NCBI GenBank assembly: GCA_001604185.1
Contig: LVAV01000110.1
Coordinates: 124,001-188,000, forward strand
Direction of reading: 5' to 3'
Length of the DNA: 64,000 nucleotides
Source of the DNA: Clostridiales bacterium Firm_16
Lineage (GTDB): Bacteria; Bacillota; Clostridia; Saccharofermentanales; Saccharofermentanaceae
In this document: piece by piece, positions 60,905-64,000 of the stretch
Layout of the letters: every line of letters starts with the position of its first letter
Numbering within the stretch: the first letter of the stretch is position 1
Translations under genes and position numbers: made by a program
Notes under the pieces: generated by a model
Seen by the model: only the letters and a program-made list of their open reading frames with translations
Databases searched by the model: none
Told to the model about the DNA's origin: nothing

Positions 60905-61663
60905 ATGACGATCCGGGAACAGCTTTGGGCTCTGCGGGATGAGAAGTATGCGGCATTCTCCGCCAAGCTCATACCCGAAGCGAAGCTCGAGCATTTTATC
61001 GGTGTGCGGACACCGGATATCCGAAATCTTGCGAAGGAAAACTATGGCACCGAAGAAGCGGAAGCGTTTCTCGGTGCGCTTCCGCATACCTATTTCGATG
61101 AAGACCAGCTTCATGCTTTTCTCGTGTCTAACGACAAAGATTTTGATTCCTGCATGAAGAAGGTGTGCGCCTTCCTGCCTTACGTAGACAACTGGGCCAC
61201 CTGTGACCAGATGAATCCGAAGGTTTTTGCCAAGGCAAAAAATAAGGCGGCGCTCCTGTCTCAGGTCCGGGTGTGGCTCCGTTCCCGCAAAACCTACGAA
61301 GTGCGCTATGGTATCCGTATGCTGATGGCCCACTTTCTGGACGACAATTTCGATCCGAAATACCTGGACATGGTGGCGAAAGTCAAGTCCGACGAGTACT
61401 ACATCAACATGATGATCGCCTGGTATTTTGCTACAGCACTGGCTAAGCAATACGAACCTTCGTTGGCGATCCTGAAGTCCGGAAAACTGTCCGCCTGGGT
61501 GCAGAATAAAGCTATCCAGAAGGCAGTGGAGAGTTATCGCATTACCGATGAGCAGAAGACGTACCTTCGCACGCTCAAGATGCCCACCGAAAGCAAGACC
61601 GGCGCCAAAAACACAAAGTCCGCCGGCAAGGCCGGCCGCGATCCGTCTGCCGGGAAAAAATAA
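60905..61663 (+). CDS. AlkD-like DNA alkylation repair protein
   Basis: A 252-residue HEAT-repeat protein of the AlkD DNA glycosylase family, which removes alkylated bases such as 3-methyladenine without base flipping. The catalytic Trp-x-x-x-Asp pair is visible as VDNWATCDQM (Trp97, Asp101), and RKTYEVRYGIRMLMAHFLDD and YYINMMIAWYFA match the rest of the family. The C-terminus ends in a Lys/Ala-rich tail that could bind DNA. It starts one base after the PNPOx stop, so the two are cotranscribed. Confidence 0.92.
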   Translation: MTIREQLWALRDEKYAAFSAKLIPEAKLEHFIGVRTPDIRNLAKENYGTEEAEAFLGALPHTYFDEDQLHAFLVSNDKDFDSCMKKVCAFLPYVDNWATCDQMNPKVFAKAKNKAALLSQVRVWLRSRKTYEVRYGIRMLMAHFLDDNFDPKYLDMVAKVKSDEYYINMMIAWYFATALAKQYEPSLAILKSGKLSAWVQNKAIQKAVESYRITDEQKTYLRTLKMPTESKTGAKNTKSAGKAGRDPSAGKK

Positions 61664-61684
61664 AAACACAAACGAGGAACGAAT

Positions 61685-63085
61685 ATGTGGTTTGAAGAAG
61701 CCGTATTTTATCAGATCTATCCATTAGGGTTCTGCGGTGCACCCTTCGAAAATGCACCGGCACAATACGATGAACAGGGCATAAAGCTGACGCGAAAGAA
61801 AGATGCCGAGCAGGCGGCGCCGATCCGCAAAGTCATGGACTGGATCCCGCATCTTCAGGAAATGAACGTGAACGCCGTTTATTTCTCGCCGGTATTCGAG
61901 TCGGATACCCATGGCTATAACACTCGTGACTACGGTCTCGTCGACCAGCGTCTCGGTACTAATGAAGACTTCAAGGCGGTTGTAGACGCCCTTCACGAAG
62001 CGGGCATCCGCGTGGTGCTGGACGGCGTGTTCAATCACGTTGGAAGAGGATTCTGGGCTTTCCACGATGTGCAGGAGAAGAAATGGGATTCACCTTATAA
62101 AGACTGGTTCCACATCTCCTTCGACGGGAATTCCAACTATAACGACGGATTCTGGTACGAAGGCTGGGAAGGATGCTTCGATCTGGTGAAACTCAATCTC
62201 CGAAACGATGCGGTGGTACATCATATCTTCGATAAGATCCGTTACTGGGTCGAGTATTTCGGGATCGATGGTCTGCGCCTGGATGTTGCATATTGCCTGG
62301 ACCGGGATTTCCTGAAGAGACTTCGTAGTTTTACCGACAGTCTCAAACCCGAGTTCCTGCTTCTCGGCGAACTTCTCCATGGTGACTATAAGATGTGGGT
62401 GAATCAGGAGATGTGTCATTCCTGCACCAACTATGCCTGCTACAAAGGCCTTTACAGCAGCTTTAACTGCATGAATATGTTCGAGATCATCAACACGCTG
62501 ATCCAGCAGTTCGGACCCGAGAACTGGAGTTGGTTCCGCGGACTGCATCTCATGAGTTTTGTCGATAACCACGATGTGACGCGAATCGCATCGAACCTCA
62601 ATAACCCGGCCCATCTGCCGCTGATCTACACCCTTGCTTTCGGCATGCCCGGATTTCCGTGTGTGTACTATGGATCCGAGTGGGGCGAACAGGCCAGAAA
62701 AGAAGAAGGCGATCCCGCGCTGCGTCCTGCTTTTGACGCGCCGAAGTGGACGGAACTGACCAAGCATATTGCTACGCTTTCCGAGATCAAACAGAACAGC
62801 CCGGCCCTGTGCTACGGCAGTTTCCGCTCTGTGCTGCTGACCAATCACCAGTGCATTTTCGAAAGAAAGTGGGAAGGGGACGGCGCCGGTGAGGAAGGTT
62901 GCCGAAGCAAGAAAAACTACGAGAGGATCCTGGTGGCGATCAACGCCGCAGATTACGAATTCACGGCTCATTTTGATGCCGGATGCGGCCAGGCCATCGA
63001 CCTGCTGACCGGAGACATCCATGACTTCGGAGGCGGTTCGGTACTGCCGCCTTATTCCTGCGCGATCTGGAAAATGGAGCACTAA
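61685..63085 (+). CDS. GH13 alpha-glucosidase/cyclomaltodextrinase-like enzyme
   Basis: A 466-residue cytoplasmic glycoside hydrolase (no signal peptide). GH13 motifs: region I GVFNHV (about 118), region II GLRLDVAYCL with the nucleophile Asp (about 200), region III LLGELLHGD with the acid Glu (about 229) and region IV SFVDNHDVTRI with the third Asp (about 292). The length and the single N-terminal barrel without a long N-domain resemble intracellular maltodextrin- or sucrose-phosphate-type enzymes; alpha-1,4 glucans are a likely substrate, not proven. The ATG follows ACGAGGAACG, 21 bases after the AlkD gene. Confidence 0.9.
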   Translation: MWFEEAVFYQIYPLGFCGAPFENAPAQYDEQGIKLTRKKDAEQAAPIRKVMDWIPHLQEMNVNAVYFSPVFESDTHGYNTRDYGLVDQRLGTNEDFKAVVDALHEAGIRVVLDGVFNHVGRGFWAFHDVQEKKWDSPYKDWFHISFDGNSNYNDGFWYEGWEGCFDLVKLNLRNDAVVHHIFDKIRYWVEYFGIDGLRLDVAYCLDRDFLKRLRSFTDSLKPEFLLLGELLHGDYKMWVNQEMCHSCTNYACYKGLYSSFNCMNMFEIINTLIQQFGPENWSWFRGLHLMSFVDNHDVTRIASNLNNPAHLPLIYTLAFGMPGFPCVYYGSEWGEQARKEEGDPALRPAFDAPKWTELTKHIATLSEIKQNSPALCYGSFRSVLLTNHQCIFERKWEGDGAGEEGCRSKKNYERILVAINAADYEFTAHFDAGCGQAIDLLTGDIHDFGGGSVLPPYSCAIWKMEH

Positions 63086-63111
63086 GATATTCACGACAGA
63101 GGTGTACGACG

Positions 63112-63801
63112 ATGAGCCAGTTTAATTACAGTAAGATCAGCCTGATCAGCCTTTCCTCTTCATCCAGCGGAATGGCGATGGGCAGTAATCAGAGCCTCTC
63201 CGAAGAATTGTCCTGGAAAGAGGATGGCACCGTCGTCATGAACCGCACCGAGATCCACGGAGGCACACGCGAAGTCAGTGTTTTTGCCGTGGCAAAAGAA
63301 CTTGCCGAGAAGATACGTGCTTTTGCAGAAAGTGCGGATATCGCGGCCTGGGGTGAATTGAAATACGAAGAGGATCCCAGATTCCGTTGCACAGATTATT
63401 CTTCCCGTTCCAGTGGAAGGATCATTCTGGATTATCGCGATCAAGGCGGGAAGCCTTACGAGATTGTCTCTTTCAACACCATGGCACTGTTCCGGCACAA
63501 TAAAGATGCGGACATCGAGACACTTCGTGAGTTCTTCAGAAAATGCCAGGATCCGCAGACAATGATCGAGAATACGACAAGCCTCACACCGGCAGGGGAG
63601 ACCATGTTAGGAATGGGCATGGATCCGGGTACGGTGAATGCATTTGGAAACCTGCAGATTTTCAAGGAACCTGTTGAAGCATCGAAACCTGAAGTCCATC
63701 CGCAACCTGAAGTCCGCCCGCAAGGCGCCTGGACCTGCACCTGCGGACAGATCAATGAAGGGAAATTCTGTTGCCAATGCGGTTCCCCTCGCGTTGATTG
63801 A
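63112..63801 (+). CDS. Hypothetical protein with C-terminal zinc ribbon
   Basis: A 229-residue soluble protein. A beta-rich N-terminal domain (about 8-120; KISLISLSSSSSGMAMGSNQSLSEELSWKEDGTVV) resembles small sensory or inhibitor domains but no family is recognised. A linker with EVHPQPEVRPQ leads to the C-terminal ribbon WTCTCGQINEGKFCCQCGSPR. It lies 26 bases after the GH13 gene. The ATG follows AGAGGTG. Confidence 0.7.
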   Translation: MSQFNYSKISLISLSSSSSGMAMGSNQSLSEELSWKEDGTVVMNRTEIHGGTREVSVFAVAKELAEKIRAFAESADIAAWGELKYEEDPRFRCTDYSSRSSGRIILDYRDQGGKPYEIVSFNTMALFRHNKDADIETLREFFRKCQDPQTMIENTTSLTPAGETMLGMGMDPGTVNAFGNLQIFKEPVEASKPEVHPQPEVRPQGAWTCTCGQINEGKFCCQCGSPRVD

Positions 63802-63826
63802 AAGGCTACCCCTGTTTTGCTACACT
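63798..63826 (+). promoter_or_regulatory. Promoter of the final gene
   Basis: TTGAAA (63798-63803), 17 bp, TACACT (63821-63826) with TGC before the -10, so both a -35 and an extended -10. The leader holds the small repeat ACGGC-GGAGG-GCCGT (63841-63855). Confidence 0.78.
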
Positions 63827-63885
63827 AGAGATATCGAAAAACGGCGGAGGGCCGTGTATTCTATATCTTTTAGTGGAGGGTTATT

Positions 63886-64000
63886 ATGGATATTTTGTAT
63901 TTGCTCGCAGCACAGACAGCCAAATCATCCGGCGATCACATCCGTGGAATCATCGCGATCATTGGTATCGTGCTCCTTATCATTGTCGCCGTTATTCTCG
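63886..64000 (+). CDS. Start of a membrane protein gene (cut by the window end)
   Basis: The first 38 codons read MDILYLLAAQTAKSSGDHIRGIIAIIGIVLLIIVAVIL, ending inside a transmembrane helix (about 22-38). GTGGAGGG precedes the ATG. The family cannot be told from this fragment; the gene continues beyond the window. Confidence 0.7.
   Translation, partial: MDILYLLAAQTAKSSGDHIRGIIAIIGIVLLIIVAVIL

Noticed and set aside
1-64000. CRISPR arrays, insertion sequences, integrases, rRNA genes and origins
   Set aside because: No spaced direct repeats, transposase or recombinase motifs, rRNA segments or DnaA-box clusters were noticed on either strand. The tandem repeats found are in-frame protein repeats.

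Overview
The window reads as a chromosomal segment of an anaerobic, Gram-positive-type member of the Bacillota, most likely class Clostridia. The basis is the gene set and style: BcrA-type ABC modules with a two-component system, many lipoproteins with lipobox signal peptides but no outer-membrane genes, a desulfoferrodoxin (superoxide reductase), ferredoxin/flavodoxin proteins, a cupin-XRE regulator next to an acyl-CoA synthetase, a B. subtilis-like ThyA, strong GGAGG ribosome binding sites and extended -10 (TGnTATAAT) promoters. Genus and species cannot be fixed from this sequence alone. Base composition and codon use look uniform, except for an AT-rich, gene-poor stretch at about 58.9-59.6 kb.

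Layout. 0.1-6.5 kb: an OmpR-type response regulator, two ATPase/permease ABC pairs, a third lone ATPase of the same type and a histidine kinase; this looks like a peptide-antibiotic sensing and resistance locus in which the two-component pair is split by the transporters. 6.6-11.2 kb: tRNA-Arg(ACG), trigger factor, clpX, a small membrane protein and a ROK sugar kinase. 11.2-14.6 kb (minus): moxR, a DUF58 protein and a polytopic membrane protein. 14.7-22.9 kb: XRE-cupin regulator and acyl-CoA synthetase, valS, a coiled-coil membrane protein, class II fructose-bisphosphate aldolase and a polysaccharide deacetylase. 23.0-25.4 kb (minus): a small zinc-ribbon protein and an ABC-F protein. 25.5-32.2 kb: leuC-leuD-leuB, then an exopolyphosphatase/polyphosphate kinase pair with an ATGA overlap. 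32.4-36.4 kb: a sugar ABC transporter of the ChvE/MmsAB type.

36.5-43.9 kb: a secreted S37-type peptidase lipoprotein, superoxide reductase, a lipoprotein, thymidylate synthase, a zinc-ribbon protein and a large DUF4214 surface protein. 44.0-45.9 kb (minus): a stand-alone primase-helicase-like protein with a degraded TOPRIM site. 46.1-48.8 kb: two flavodoxin-like reductases, a TetR regulator and an SGNH hydrolase. 49.1-57.1 kb: a run of secreted or low-complexity proteins (three lipoproteins, an SGNH hydrolase, a repeat-bearing zinc-ribbon protein) around an FAD-dependent fumarate-reductase-like enzyme. 57.2-58.9 kb: a second TetR regulator overlapping an EFR1-type ferredoxin/flavodoxin protein. 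59.6-64.0 kb: a PD-(D/E)XK-like protein, a PNPOx-like flavoprotein, an AlkD-like repair glycosylase, a GH13 glucosidase, a zinc-ribbon protein and the start of a further gene.

The most notable signals are regulatory. The same 15-bp palindrome TGTAACAATGTTACA occurs at both TetR/flavodoxin loci, 11 kb apart. The first of these also has two overlapping TATAAACGnGTTTATA palindromes at its -10 element, and the second has a 10-bp inverted repeat around its -10. At 50.9 kb two adjacent hairpins have perfectly complementary loops. All functions are assigned by reading the protein sequences; no database search was run.
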